A stretch of 64,000 nt of DNA from Candidatus Vicinibacter proximus. Its GTDB lineage: Bacteria; Bacteroidota; Bacteroidia; Chitinophagales; Saprospiraceae. Made by a program: the position numbers and the translations under genes. The stretch is from positions 492,501 through 556,500 of the forward strand of contig JADJOE010000001.1 of assembly GCA_016713905.1 (NCBI GenBank), written 5' to 3'. Below, piece by piece: positions 8,714 to 17,816 of the stretch. Each line of letters starts with the position of its first letter. The first letter of the stretch is position 1. The notes beneath the pieces are model-generated. The model searched no databases and had not been told where the DNA came from. It saw only the letters and a program-made list of their open reading frames with translations.

Positions 8714-8785
8714 TAGGGGAGTAGTCAAAAGAAACCCATTGAAAACGAAGGGCAGCCTCCATCAGGAAAGCTGCCCTTTTTATTT
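8714..8785 (+). ncRNA. Possible third small transcript with terminator
   Basis: ACGTTCTTTTG just upstream closely resembles the ACGTTCTTTG box of the first unit. About 70 nt later lies a strong terminator, stem AAGGGCAGC (8748-8756) and GCTGCCCTT (8770-8778) followed by a T-rich tail. The interval has no coding potential. The hairpin might also help end the minus-strand sigma factor transcript, whose stop is at 8804, but the T-run lies on the plus strand. Confidence 0.4.
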
Positions 8786-8803
8786 TTATAAATCTAAGGA
8801 TGA

Positions 8804-9385
8804 TTATTGGAGTACAATTGACTTTTCCTCCATCATTTTTCTAATGTTGATGAGTGCGTATCTCATCCTTCCTAGAGCCGTATTTATGCTTACCCTCGTT
8901 AAAGCAGAAATCTCCTTAAAACTCATATCGGCATAATGTCTGAGAATGACCACTTCCCTTTGTTCTGCAGGAAGCATATCCACTAGTTTCCTCAAATGAC
9001 TGTGGGTTTCACTCATAATTATTTGATCCTCCCTGTTTTCGTCTGGAAGCTCAAGAACATCGAAGATATCAAAATCTTCAGAAGTATTGACTTTAGTCCT
9101 TCGTTTGTTCCTCCTGAAATGGTCGACACACATGTTGTATGCAATCCTAGCGGCCCATTGGGAGAATTTACCCTCATGATTATAACTCCCTTTGCGAAGG
9201 GTATCAATTATTTTGATAAATACCTCCTGAAATAAGTCCTCGGCTAAGTCCCGATCTTTAACAAAAAGGTAAATTGCAGTGTAAATCTTTTTCTGATGTC
9301 GTTCCAACAATTCGCTGAAAGCATTCTCATTACCGCCTAAGTACATTTGGATCAGCTCCTGATCACTAGATTTGGAAACTTGCAT
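8804..9385 (-). CDS. ECF sigma factor (sigma-70 family, RpoE-like)
   Basis: The 193 residues contain sigma region 2 (about 25-95, 'RDLAEDLFQEVFIKIID', 'ARIAYNMCVDHFRR') and region 4 (about 130-185, 'LPAEQREVVILRHYADMSF' then the helix-turn-helix 'ISALTRVSINTALGRMRYA'). It should direct RNA polymerase to an alternative promoter set. No anti-sigma gene lies next to it, so its signal is unknown. A consensus -7 box, TATCTTTG on the minus strand (9479-9486), lies about 95 bp upstream. Confidence 0.9.
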   Translation of the reverse strand: MQVSKSSDQELIQMYLGGNENAFSELLERHQKKIYTAIYLFVKDRDLAEDLFQEVFIKIIDTLRKGSYNHEGKFSQWAARIAYNMCVDHFRRNKRRTKVNTSEDFDIFDVLELPDENREDQIIMSETHSHLRKLVDMLPAEQREVVILRHYADMSFKEISALTRVSINTALGRMRYALINIRKMMEEKSIVLQ

Positions 9386-9888
9386 ACCTCGTTTATTTAA
9401 TGATTCAATAAAAAAGTAGAAGTTTCAATCAATAGGCGATTTTTTTTAAAAAATTAAGATTCAATTGGTTTGTAGTAGCAAAGATACTTTTAATTCTGAT
9501 TTCGAAACATCTTCACTATTCCTTTAACATAAATTTAACCCGACGATTACTCTACAAAATTATTCAAAAACAATACCAAATATGGAAATTTAGTAAAATA
9601 AGCTAAAATTATAATGAATAATTAAGAAAAGACCAAAGTAAAATAAATTTTTTTCATACTCAAGAGCCTTTATTTTAATTTAGATAAGAATAAACTAATT
9701 CTTGGGATGTTATAACAAAGACGAAGGATCATGAGGGCTATCCTAGCCAGGTGATTAGCTTGATGAAAAACAAACTGTAGTTAAATCTTGTTTCAGTGAA
9801 ATATCTTTACATCCACTTTCGCTACATTCAACTTCTTTTTATCAAAAAAAAGCCGTCACTTTGCGGGTTATTTTATTAAACTCAATAC
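9386..9888. other. Divergent intergenic region between sigma factor and uvrA
   Basis: No gene is seen in this 503-bp AT-rich stretch. It holds the sigma-factor -7 box CAAAGATA on plus (9479-9486), and a uvrA promoter-like box TCACTTTG (9856-9863) with one mismatch and no clear upstream element. A small hairpin, GGCTA-TCC-TAGCC, lies near 9738-9750. Two tiny ATG frames of 7 and 5 codons lie near 9731 and 9761, but nothing supports their translation. Confidence 0.4.
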
Positions 9889-12711
9889 ATGGCCAAAGCC
9901 AAAGTCCTGAATCAAATTGAAATTAAAGGAGCTCATTCCAATAACCTTCAGCATATTGATGTCATCATTCCAAAAAATCAATTAGTTGTGGTTACAGGTG
10001 TTTCCGGATCAGGAAAATCCTCTTTAATTATCGATACCCTTTATGCAGAGGGACAGAGACGATACGTGGAAAGCTTGTCTTCCTATGCAAGACAATTCCT
10101 GCACCGAATGAAAAAGCCTGAAGTGGACTATATTAAAGGACTTTGTCCGGCAATAGCAATAGAGCAAAAAGTTATTTCTAGCAATGCTCGTTCTACTGTT
10201 GGTTCAATGACAGAGATATATGATTTTCTTCGTTTGCTTTTCGCTAAAATTGGAAAGACATATTCACCTGTCAGTGGGCAGGAGGTGCGTAAGAATGAAG
10301 TGAAGGATATTGTCGACTTCATCTTATCGCTTAAAAATGAAGATGTGGTATACCTTGTATTCCCTTTACAAAAACAATACGCAGAGCGCAGCCTTGCGCA
10401 GGAATTCGATTTCCTTACACAAAAAGGCTTCACCAGAATTTGGAAAGAGGGAGAATTGCTGGAAATTCAAGAATATACTTCTACTGAAAAGACACTGGAT
10501 AAATACAAACTTAACAGTCCGGAAGCAGATAAATACAGGGTTGTGGTTGACCGTTTTAAGGTACAATCCAAAGATGTAGAGTTTTCAAAGCGGGTTGCTG
10601 ATTCGATCCAGACTGTTCTGGCTGAAGGACACGGCTCATGCCATGTCATAATCAATCAAAATGAAGAGAAGGTTTTCAGTACCAGTCTAGAACTGGATGG
10701 CATTCGGTTTCTCGAGCCTAGTCCAGCACTTTTCAATTACAATAATTCTTACGGCGCCTGTCCAAAGTGTGAAGGATATGGCAGAATAATAGGCTTGGAT
10801 GAAAATAAAGTAATCCCAAATCCCTCCAAATCTATTTATAGTGGAGCTATTGCTTGTTGGACCGGAGAAAAATCAGAAGATTGGCTTAAGCCTTTACTAA
10901 AAGTAGCTCATCAAATAGATTTTCCAATCCACAAACCTTATCATGATTTATCGAATGCCCAAAAGGATTTGTTATGGGAGGGAAAAGATTCCTTCGCTGG
11001 AATAAATGCTTTCTTTAAAGACCTTGAAGAAAAGTCCTATAAGATCCAGAACCGAATTATGTTGGCTCGTTATCGAGGTCGTACAGCATGTACAGTTTGC
11101 AAGGGTGGACGACTAAGACCGGAAGCAGGTTTAGTGAAAGTCGACGGAAGAAACTTCAAGGATATGATGTTTGTTCCTGTTGAAGAACTTCTTGATTTTT
11201 TTCAAAATATTAAAATCACGGAGAGCGAGCGAGAAATTGCAAAGCGCATACTGGTAGAAATCATCAACAGGCTTTCCGTCTTAAATAATATTGGACTTTC
11301 ATATCTTACTCTGGATCGATTGGCAAACAGTTTGAGTGGAGGTGAATCACAGCGTATTCATCTTACCAGAACTCTGGGATCCAATCTATGTTCCTCGCTA
11401 TATATACTTGACGAACCAAGTATTGGACTCCACCCAAAAGACACTGCTAGACTGGTAGAAGTATTATTGAAGTTAAGGGATTTGGGTAATACAGTGATCG
11501 TCATAGAACATGAGGAGGAGATCATAAGACAGGCAGATTCGATTGTAGATATTGGGCCAAGGGCAGGTATTCATGGAGGAAATCTGGAATTCAGTGGTAG
11601 TTATCAGGATTTTATTACAAAGTCAATGGAAAATCTTACTGCATCTTACCTTACCGGATTCAGACAAATTGAGTTACCCGCAATAAGAAGAAAACAAATA
11701 GATTTTCTCAATCTTAGTAATGCTCAAGTTCATAATTTAAAACAAATTGAAGTTAAATTTCCTCTTAACAACATGATTTGTGTTACTGGCGTTTCCGGCT
11801 CAGGCAAAACTACTCTGGTTAAACATTTGCTATATCCATTGTTGCAAGGGAAGTTGGAAGATACTATGGCAGAAGAAAATTTAATGGGCGCTGAATTAAA
11901 CGGCCCTGTTAAGTTGTTGCAACAAGTTGAAATGGTGAGCCAACAGGGAATAGGGCGGTCAACTCGATCTAATCCAGCAACCTATGTAAAAGCTTATGAT
12001 GACATAAGAGATATTTATAAGAATCAGCAGCTATCCAAGATTAGAGGATATATGCCCAAACACTTCTCCTTCAATGTTGAAGGAGGACGTTGCGAGGCTT
12101 GTAAAGGGGATGGAGAAATTGTGGTTGAGATGCAATTTCTGGCTGATGTGACCCTACTGTGTGAAGATTGTAACGGAAAACGATTCAAAAATGAAATTCT
12201 TGAAGTCACCTATAAGGAAAAAAATATCAATGAAATACTGAATCTGAGTATTGAGGAAGCCCTTGACTTTTTCCGGGATAAAAAAGACATTGTCAAAAAG
12301 CTCAAACCACTTGATGATGTGGGTCTGGGATATCTCAAGTTAGGCCAATCTTCTTCAACCCTTTCTGGAGGAGAAGCGCAAAGATTAAAGCTAGCCTTTT
12401 ATCTTGGTCTTGAAGATAGCAGCCAGCATATCTTTTTCATTTTTGATGAACCAACTACAGGGCTTCATTTTGACGATATCAGGAAGTTGCTTTTTGCTCT
12501 TCATGGGCTAGTAGAAAAAGGACACACCGTTTTAGTAATTGAGCACAATATTGAAGTAATTAAAACAGCTGACTGGCTTATTGATCTGGGGCCGGGGGGT
12601 GGAAAACACGGTGGCCAACTTCTCTATCAGGGACCACCTGAGGGCTTAATTAAAGTGAAGAATTCTTATACCGCGCAATACCTCAAGGAAAAAATAGAAA
12701 ATAAATCTTAA
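9889..12711 (+). CDS. uvrA: Excinuclease ABC subunit A (UvrA)
   Basis: The 940 residues show two ABC ATPase halves: Walker A GVSGSGKSS (about 38-46) and GVSGSGKTT (about 631-639), signature LSGGESQR and LSGGEAQR, and Walker B ILDEPS and IFDEPT. As DNA damage sensor it loads UvrB in nucleotide excision repair. The zinc sites CTVC-KG (about 400) and CEAC...CEDC (about 735-765) are intact. At the first site the usual Cys pairs are missing: SPVSG replaces a CPxCG, and only CPKC remains near residue 293. That pattern fits Bacteroidota UvrA proteins as I know them. It is monocistronic, and uvrB lies 30 kb away in the same window. Confidence 0.95.
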   Translation: MAKAKVLNQIEIKGAHSNNLQHIDVIIPKNQLVVVTGVSGSGKSSLIIDTLYAEGQRRYVESLSSYARQFLHRMKKPEVDYIKGLCPAIAIEQKVISSNARSTVGSMTEIYDFLRLLFAKIGKTYSPVSGQEVRKNEVKDIVDFILSLKNEDVVYLVFPLQKQYAERSLAQEFDFLTQKGFTRIWKEGELLEIQEYTSTEKTLDKYKLNSPEADKYRVVVDRFKVQSKDVEFSKRVADSIQTVLAEGHGSCHVIINQNEEKVFSTSLELDGIRFLEPSPALFNYNNSYGACPKCEGYGRIIGLDENKVIPNPSKSIYSGAIACWTGEKSEDWLKPLLKVAHQIDFPIHKPYHDLSNAQKDLLWEGKDSFAGINAFFKDLEEKSYKIQNRIMLARYRGRTACTVCKGGRLRPEAGLVKVDGRNFKDMMFVPVEELLDFFQNIKITESEREIAKRILVEIINRLSVLNNIGLSYLTLDRLANSLSGGESQRIHLTRTLGSNLCSSLYILDEPSIGLHPKDTARLVEVLLKLRDLGNTVIVIEHEEEIIRQADSIVDIGPRAGIHGGNLEFSGSYQDFITKSMENLTASYLTGFRQIELPAIRRKQIDFLNLSNAQVHNLKQIEVKFPLNNMICVTGVSGSGKTTLVKHLLYPLLQGKLEDTMAEENLMGAELNGPVKLLQQVEMVSQQGIGRSTRSNPATYVKAYDDIRDIYKNQQLSKIRGYMPKHFSFNVEGGRCEACKGDGEIVVEMQFLADVTLLCEDCNGKRFKNEILEVTYKEKNINEILNLSIEEALDFFRDKKDIVKKLKPLDDVGLGYLKLGQSSSTLSGGEAQRLKLAFYLGLEDSSQHIFFIFDEPTTGLHFDDIRKLLFALHGLVEKGHTVLVIEHNIEVIKTADWLIDLGPGGGKHGGQLLYQGPPEGLIKVKNSYTAQYLKEKIENKS

Positions 12712-12935
12712 TTATTCGTTCCAACATAATGCCCATAAATTTTTTATCTTAATTTTATTAGGCTACATTCTTCTAAATAGGAATGTATTATTAGAAAAAT
12801 TACAGGAATAAAAATTTATTTCAAAAAATTATTAACAACAAATTACTTCATAATGTAAATGAGCAATGCATTACACACCAAAGTAAAGCTAAACCAACAA
12901 AGGAAAAGCTGGATGGAATTAAAGATTTAGTTAGA

Positions 12936-15233
12936 TTATAATTCAAACTTCAGGCTGATGCTCACATTTCTGCCTTGTTCAGTGGCAAAATATCTAAGAC
13001 GGTTTAGATAGTCTCTATACGTTGTATTAAGTAAATTTTCACACCTTAAAGCACACTTAAAATTGTGGTGCCTTATTGAAAAGTCAGAGGTTAGTTCTGC
13101 TCCTAACAGTAAATATCCATCCGGGGTAGGCATGAAGTCCTGATCATCCCTTATATCTGAGCGACGAAATAAATATCTGGTATTAATTTCCGCACTGAGG
13201 TAACCAAATGCTGGAATTTTTTTCTGTTGAAATTTTAATGAACTAAAAAGTTGTACTGGAGGCGTATTTACCAAACTTTGATGATTAACAACATCCCTCA
13301 TTTTAATGTATGAAATTTGTCCTAACCATTGCCAATGTGTATAGAATTCAAATCTGCCGAGTGCATCTACACCATAGATGGTAGCATCGGTTTGATTGTA
13401 TTTGTATACAGGAAATGCACCTCTGATGGTAAGTCTGTATTCATTCTGCGGTTCTAAATAAATATAGTCATTAATCCTTTGTGAATATATGCTGGTTTCA
13501 AAAATTAAATCTTCTCTCAAGTTGAATGTATTGGTAATAATACCTTTGATGCTGAATTCTTTATTAAGATTTGGATTTCCTTCCTCAATTCCTGCAACCG
13601 CCTGGTGCAAGCCTGAACTATAAAGTTCATTTACTTCTGGAGACCTGGCAGTATAACCAGCATTCAATCTTGCAGTCCAACCTGTAAATAATTTTTGTTT
13701 AATTCCTGTAGCAAAACTTGAATTATGAAATACATGATTTTTTGCCTTTTCGATCAAAGGTACACGAGAGACAAAACTCTTTACACTGAATAGATTAAAA
13801 TCATATCGGGAACCAAATTCAAAAAGTGTATTTGATAGTTGATAGCTCCACTGAAAAAATGTTCCGGAATTGTTAAGCCAATAATCAGGAATCAAGGGAA
13901 ATATTCCGGTGCCGGGCTGGTTAAAATTATAGTTAAATTTTTGCTGGATACCAAAAAACAAATTTTGTTTTCCTATTTCTCTTTTTTGCTTGAGTTCAAT
14001 AAAGTAAGATTGCATCAGTAAATTAAGGGCTGGGGTTTCTGATAGACTTCCTCTTCGTACATCATATTCTCTGCGGTGATTTAGTTGAGCAGAGTATGTC
14101 CATTCTGTATATTTTTTACCCGATTGCCACTGATGTGTTCCTTTATAAAAGTAATGACTTACCTTTTGATATGGAGAGGAAATGGTATAAGAAAAATTAT
14201 CTTTTGTAAAAAAAGGAGTATCTCTACCAATAGCTGCTTTTAGGTCGGTTAAATTGCCAATATGTGCTCCTCTCAGTATCCCAAGTTCTGTATGATATAT
14301 ACTAAAAAATTGTTTAAAATTTTTTGTAGAACTAAGGTCTTTAATAATGAGTATCGAACCGGTGTATTCTCTAGAACCCGTGTTGGTTAAGAAGTATGAT
14401 GGAGTTTTATGATCACCACTAATTTTATAGCCTCCGGTTATTCGCCAGTCAAATTTCTTTTTAGATTGTTCTATTCGGGTAGATAAAGCAATTTGGTTAC
14501 CATTGGTTTGGTAAGAGAATAGATTATGACTGTGAAGGTGTGGGTCTTTTCCAATTTTTCCATGTTCAAGTAAAACCAATCCGCCGAGATTGTTTCCGCC
14601 GTAGGCCAATGCGTCAACACCTTTAATTACAGTAATGTTGTCTGATGCAAATGGGTCTATTTCGGGTGCATGGTCAGTTCCCCACTGTTGACCAGCAAGG
14701 ACTATTCCATTATTAAGTATCCCAATTCTATTCCCACTCATTCCATGAATCACTGGTTTAGAGATTGTCGAACCGTTTTTCGTGGAAGAGACGCCAGCAA
14801 TTTGTTGGACAATTTGAGAGAGCGAACTTCCGGCAAGTCTGGAAATTTCATTGGCGTTAATAGTATTTTGGGTTTGAGAGGCGGAATTTCCTCGATGGCT
14901 TTGTACAGTTACAGTTTGTAAAAAATGTTCGTGGTGTTCTAATTCAAAATTTCCTACACTGTCTTTGTTAAGATAAAAAAATACTTTTTTTGCCTCACAA
15001 CCAAGATGATTGATAATGAGGTGATAAGCACCCGGGCATAAATTTTCAAATAAATAAAAACCGGTCGAATCGGTTTGTGCGTATCGACCGGTTTCTTCAA
15101 TATAAAGATTTGCAAATTCAAGTCCTGAATTTTCATGAGGATCAGATACTTTTCCAGAAAATTTCAGGATGCAAGTCTGACTTTGCAAATGGTTGTAGAC
15201 TAGAAATAATAGGATGAATTGAATAAATTTCAC
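12936..15233 (-). CDS. TonB-dependent outer-membrane receptor, putative zinc type
   Basis: The 765 residues have a signal peptide (to about residue 19), a carboxypeptidase-like regulatory domain (about 22-105), a plug domain (about 115-225, 'VQQIAGVSSTKNG', 'GMSGNRIGILNNG') and a 22-strand barrel ending in SISLKFEL. His clusters occur at EHHEHF (about 104) and at HLHSH after the plug, as in ZnuD-like zinc receptors. It is the last gene of a cluster with a small lipoprotein (6 bp upstream) and a His/Cys-rich small protein. Metal import, most likely zinc, is inferred from these neighbours; copper or heme-type substrates are not excluded. Confidence 0.85.
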   Translation of the reverse strand: MKFIQFILLFLVYNHLQSQTCILKFSGKVSDPHENSGLEFANLYIEETGRYAQTDSTGFYLFENLCPGAYHLIINHLGCEAKKVFFYLNKDSVGNFELEHHEHFLQTVTVQSHRGNSASQTQNTINANEISRLAGSSLSQIVQQIAGVSSTKNGSTISKPVIHGMSGNRIGILNNGIVLAGQQWGTDHAPEIDPFASDNITVIKGVDALAYGGNNLGGLVLLEHGKIGKDPHLHSHNLFSYQTNGNQIALSTRIEQSKKKFDWRITGGYKISGDHKTPSYFLTNTGSREYTGSILIIKDLSSTKNFKQFFSIYHTELGILRGAHIGNLTDLKAAIGRDTPFFTKDNFSYTISSPYQKVSHYFYKGTHQWQSGKKYTEWTYSAQLNHRREYDVRRGSLSETPALNLLMQSYFIELKQKREIGKQNLFFGIQQKFNYNFNQPGTGIFPLIPDYWLNNSGTFFQWSYQLSNTLFEFGSRYDFNLFSVKSFVSRVPLIEKAKNHVFHNSSFATGIKQKLFTGWTARLNAGYTARSPEVNELYSSGLHQAVAGIEEGNPNLNKEFSIKGIITNTFNLREDLIFETSIYSQRINDYIYLEPQNEYRLTIRGAFPVYKYNQTDATIYGVDALGRFEFYTHWQWLGQISYIKMRDVVNHQSLVNTPPVQLFSSLKFQQKKIPAFGYLSAEINTRYLFRRSDIRDDQDFMPTPDGYLLLGAELTSDFSIRHHNFKCALRCENLLNTTYRDYLNRLRYFATEQGRNVSISLKFEL

Positions 15234-15238
15234 TTTAA

Positions 15239-15808
15239 TTATTTTATGTCCACATCAAAACTAACTTCAATATCTGTTTCTCCACCTGCATTAGTGATGT
15301 CCCCATTGCTTACCCCTGGAGCACTCTTATTTGGTTCATGTCGTAAAGTAATGACAATTTTTCCTGAGCTTGGACCACCTACAACTATTGCAGAACTGAT
15401 TCCAACAGGTTTACCAACAGAGTCAGTATCCGTATAACTTGTGTTGATATTCAGAGATCCTGTTTTACTGAAGAAGAACTGGTGGGCTTCATCATCTGCA
15501 CGAATTTCTTCTGTTATGTCATCAGCGGGAGTTACCGATTCATTGAGAAGCCTTAATGTTGCCTGATAGGCTGAATTGGCCTTAAGAGGACCACTTACAC
15601 TTATAGTTGGTGGATTTCCTCCATCCCCATCCAAATCCCTAAAGGTCATGATAACCGAATCAGTACTTGGACCAATTTGATTTAAAGAATAAATTAAGGT
15701 TGTTATTAGCTCTTGCTCATTATCCGCTCCGCCATTTTTATCGCAGGCATTAATAAAAATAAATAAACCCGTGAGGATAAAATATTTAATCGAAAATAGA
15801 TTTTTCAT
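15239..15808 (-). CDS. Small lipoprotein of the receptor cluster
   Basis: I place the start at the ATG 15806-15808, because MKNLFSIKYFILTGLFIFINAC is a proper lipoprotein signal with Cys at residue 22. The longer frame to 15856 adds a Cys- and Phe-rich piece unlike a start. The mature part (about 167 residues) looks beta-rich, with a DLDGDGG Ca-loop-like motif and acidic segments ('EEIRADDEAHQFFF'). Proteins of this type beside TonB receptors in Flavobacteria are often annotated 'type 1 periplasmic binding fold superfamily'. Likely a receptor-associated surface or periplasmic partner; the ligand is unknown. It ends 6 bp before the receptor starts. Confidence 0.7.
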   Translation of the reverse strand: MKNLFSIKYFILTGLFIFINACDKNGGADNEQELITTLIYSLNQIGPSTDSVIMTFRDLDGDGGNPPTISVSGPLKANSAYQATLRLLNESVTPADDITEEIRADDEAHQFFFSKTGSLNINTSYTDTDSVGKPVGISSAIVVGGPSSGKIVITLRHEPNKSAPGVSNGDITNAGGETDIEVSFDVDIK

Positions 15809-15909
15809 GTTCTTAACAAATTTTAGAAAAAGACAACAATATTTAGAATTAAACATAACTCTAAGAATACTGTCAAAAAAAATTTAATAAAATAAAATGA
15901 TGTACAATT

Positions 15910-16314
15910 TTACACTACAGGTGGCCCTTTATTCATCAAATCAGGAATAGAAGGAATTCCTGATTTCAACAGAAAAGCATAAGTATCTAATTGATACAGA
16001 AAATTAAGGCGAAAATTAGATAAGTTAAGATTGCTTTTATCAAATTGAAGTATTCCATCGCAGAGAGAACACTTTTTAAATAATTTGGTTAAATGGCTTG
16101 GGTGATTGCAACCATGACCTAAGTCTCCATGATAAATGGTCCTGTGACATGCATCTTTTTCTATTTCTGCATCATGGCTTACTTCACGAGCGGAATCATG
16201 AATATGAAGGTAAGTACCTTCGGACTGTAAAATTGCCAAGAGGTAAGTTAGAATCATCATTAAGACAGCTAAGTCTTTCAACTGATTTCTTCTATTTCTA
16301 TGACAATGACTCAT
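15910..16314 (-). CDS. His/Cys-rich membrane-anchored small protein, possible metal handling
   Basis: The 134 residues begin MSHCHRNRR, then one hydrophobic segment (about 14-30), then a region dense in His and Cys (HIHD, DACHR, YHGDLGHGCNHPSH, CSLC) and a tail ending NKGPPVV. This resembles DUF2946-like small proteins seen beside metal-related TonB receptors. It heads the cluster with the lipoprotein and receptor downstream on the minus strand. A role in binding or sensing zinc or copper is inferred from residue content and context only. Confidence 0.65.
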   Translation of the reverse strand: MSHCHRNRRNQLKDLAVLMMILTYLLAILQSEGTYLHIHDSAREVSHDAEIEKDACHRTIYHGDLGHGCNHPSHLTKLFKKCSLCDGILQFDKSNLNLSNFRLNFLYQLDTYAFLLKSGIPSIPDLMNKGPPVV

Positions 16315-16365
16315 TTACAATATTACAAACGGTATTCTTACTTTAAAAGTTTTTATTAGCTAGTT

Positions 16366-16902
16366 TTAAAACTTATTCTTCCACATCATGCTTTCAACAG
16401 GTCTGGTTGATCTTTCATTATACTTTGCTCCCGGTTTTCTGTGGTAGAGATTATTGATGTCCCCATCTACCATAAAATAGATAAGTTGGCCTATAGGCAT
16501 ACCATGGTAAACCCGGACCGGAAGGACACAACTGATCTCCAACGTCCAATGGTTACAAAATCCAACATCACCCTTTCCGGCAGTAGCATGAATATCAATA
16601 CCCAAGCGACCTACACTGGATTTTCCTTCCAGGAAAGGCACTGTATGGTGGGTTTCGGTATATTCTTCTGTTACGCCCAGGTAAAGCACTCCAGGTAGAA
16701 GTAAAAATCCATCCTCAGGAATGTCAAAGATAAAAATGGGATTGTGTTTTTTAGCATCAAGCTGAGGGTCTATGTAAGTTGCAAGGGTCTTTCCGAGGTG
16801 TACATCATATGAGTTAGTACCCAAGCATTCAGGTCTAAAAGGCTCGATCACAATATCTTTATTTATTATGGCCTCTAGAATTTTTTTATCACTTAATATC
16901 AT
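16366..16902 (-). CDS. dcd: dCTP deaminase
   Basis: The 178 residues match dCTP deaminase, which converts dCTP to dUTP for dTMP synthesis. The family core is visible: 'GKSSVGRLGIDIHATAGKGD' (about 92-111), then 'WTLEIS' with the catalytic Glu, then 'GMPIGQLIYF' and 'KYNERSTRP' near the C-terminus. It is the last of four overlapping minus-strand genes and overlaps the WD40 gene by 4 bp. Confidence 0.88.
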   Translation of the reverse strand: MILSDKKILEAIINKDIVIEPFRPECLGTNSYDVHLGKTLATYIDPQLDAKKHNPIFIFDIPEDGFLLLPGVLYLGVTEEYTETHHTVPFLEGKSSVGRLGIDIHATAGKGDVGFCNHWTLEISCVLPVRVYHGMPIGQLIYFMVDGDINNLYHRKPGAKYNERSTRPVESMMWKNKF

Positions 16903-17816
16903 AATTCACTTATTCTCCAGGCTTTTACCAGCCTGTCATCTGAGGCCGAAAGTAAGATATTTTCCTTGCTTAACCAGCATAAATCATTTACTGAATGTAG
17001 GTGGGCATTAGGTTTTTCCCTAGATATATCTTTAACCAGTTCTAGCGTATTCCTATCCCATATTCTTATGGATCTGTCGCGACTGGCAGTGGCTATCAAA
17101 TTTAGTGGTTCAAGACTGCAAATCTTGTTTACAGTAAACCAATGTGCCTGGATCGGCATAATAATTTCTTTTCCAGTTGCCAAGTCAAATCTTCTGATCA
17201 AGGCATCCATACCTGTTATTAGTAGTTGATTTTCAGGGAATAATTCAAGAATGGAGAAGATCATTTTTTCGGAAGAGATTTTATGAATAAGTTTAAGCCG
17301 ACTTTCCTGTACGAAGTAATGGAAAATTTGGCCCTGCTCGTCTGAAAGAAAAAGTTCCCGATCATTTATAGAAGGACAAATGGCCCTGATTTTATTTTTA
17401 CTTACTCTAATGGCATGAATTAACTTCAGACTTTTTGGATCAAAACATGAAAGTATTCCATCTGCTGAGGCACAGAATATTAATCCCGCTACTTTACAAA
17501 TTTGATAGATGGAAAATTTGTGAAAAACTATTTTACGAGGGGGAGCTATTTGGTTTAAGTCAAAGCGATAAAAATACCCCTTTTGTGTACCACAAAACAG
17601 GCTGTCATTATCCGGATCAAAATATAAACAAAAGATCACATCATCGACCATTGCGAAGGCAACGCCATCGTCTTCTGAATTTGAAGACCACTGCACAATT
17701 TTTCTGTCACTGCCCCCGCTTAAAAACTGAAAAGGTTTGTTAAAAGAGGATAGACAATAAACAGATCCTAAATGGCCCTGGTAATCGCGAATCCATTCAG
17801 ACACGCACATAATCAT
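16899..17816 (-). CDS. WD40 repeat protein
   Basis: The 305 residues contain about seven WD40 blades, enough for one closed propeller. The clearest are residues 10-45 ('GHLGSVYCL', 'SGGSDRKIVQWS'), about 220-255 ('AHWFTVNKIC', 'TASRDRSIRIWD') and the last ('HSVNDLCWL', 'SASDDRLVKAWR'). No signal peptide is seen, so a cytoplasmic scaffold is likely. It overlaps the nitroreductase gene by 4 bp at its start and dcd by 4 bp at its end, so translation is probably coupled. Partners are unknown. Confidence 0.8.
   Translation of the reverse strand: MIMCVSEWIRDYQGHLGSVYCLSSFNKPFQFLSGGSDRKIVQWSSNSEDDGVAFAMVDDVIFCLYFDPDNDSLFCGTQKGYFYRFDLNQIAPPRKIVFHKFSIYQICKVAGLIFCASADGILSCFDPKSLKLIHAIRVSKNKIRAICPSINDRELFLSDEQGQIFHYFVQESRLKLIHKISSEKMIFSILELFPENQLLITGMDALIRRFDLATGKEIIMPIQAHWFTVNKICSLEPLNLIATASRDRSIRIWDRNTLELVKDISREKPNAHLHSVNDLCWLSKENILLSASDDRLVKAWRISEL

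Noticed and set aside
9731..9779. Two tiny ATG frames (7 and 5 codons) upstream of uvrA, possible leader peptides
   Set aside because: Short frames like this arise by chance in AT-rich DNA, and there is no promoter, attenuator hairpin or biased codon content to support them.
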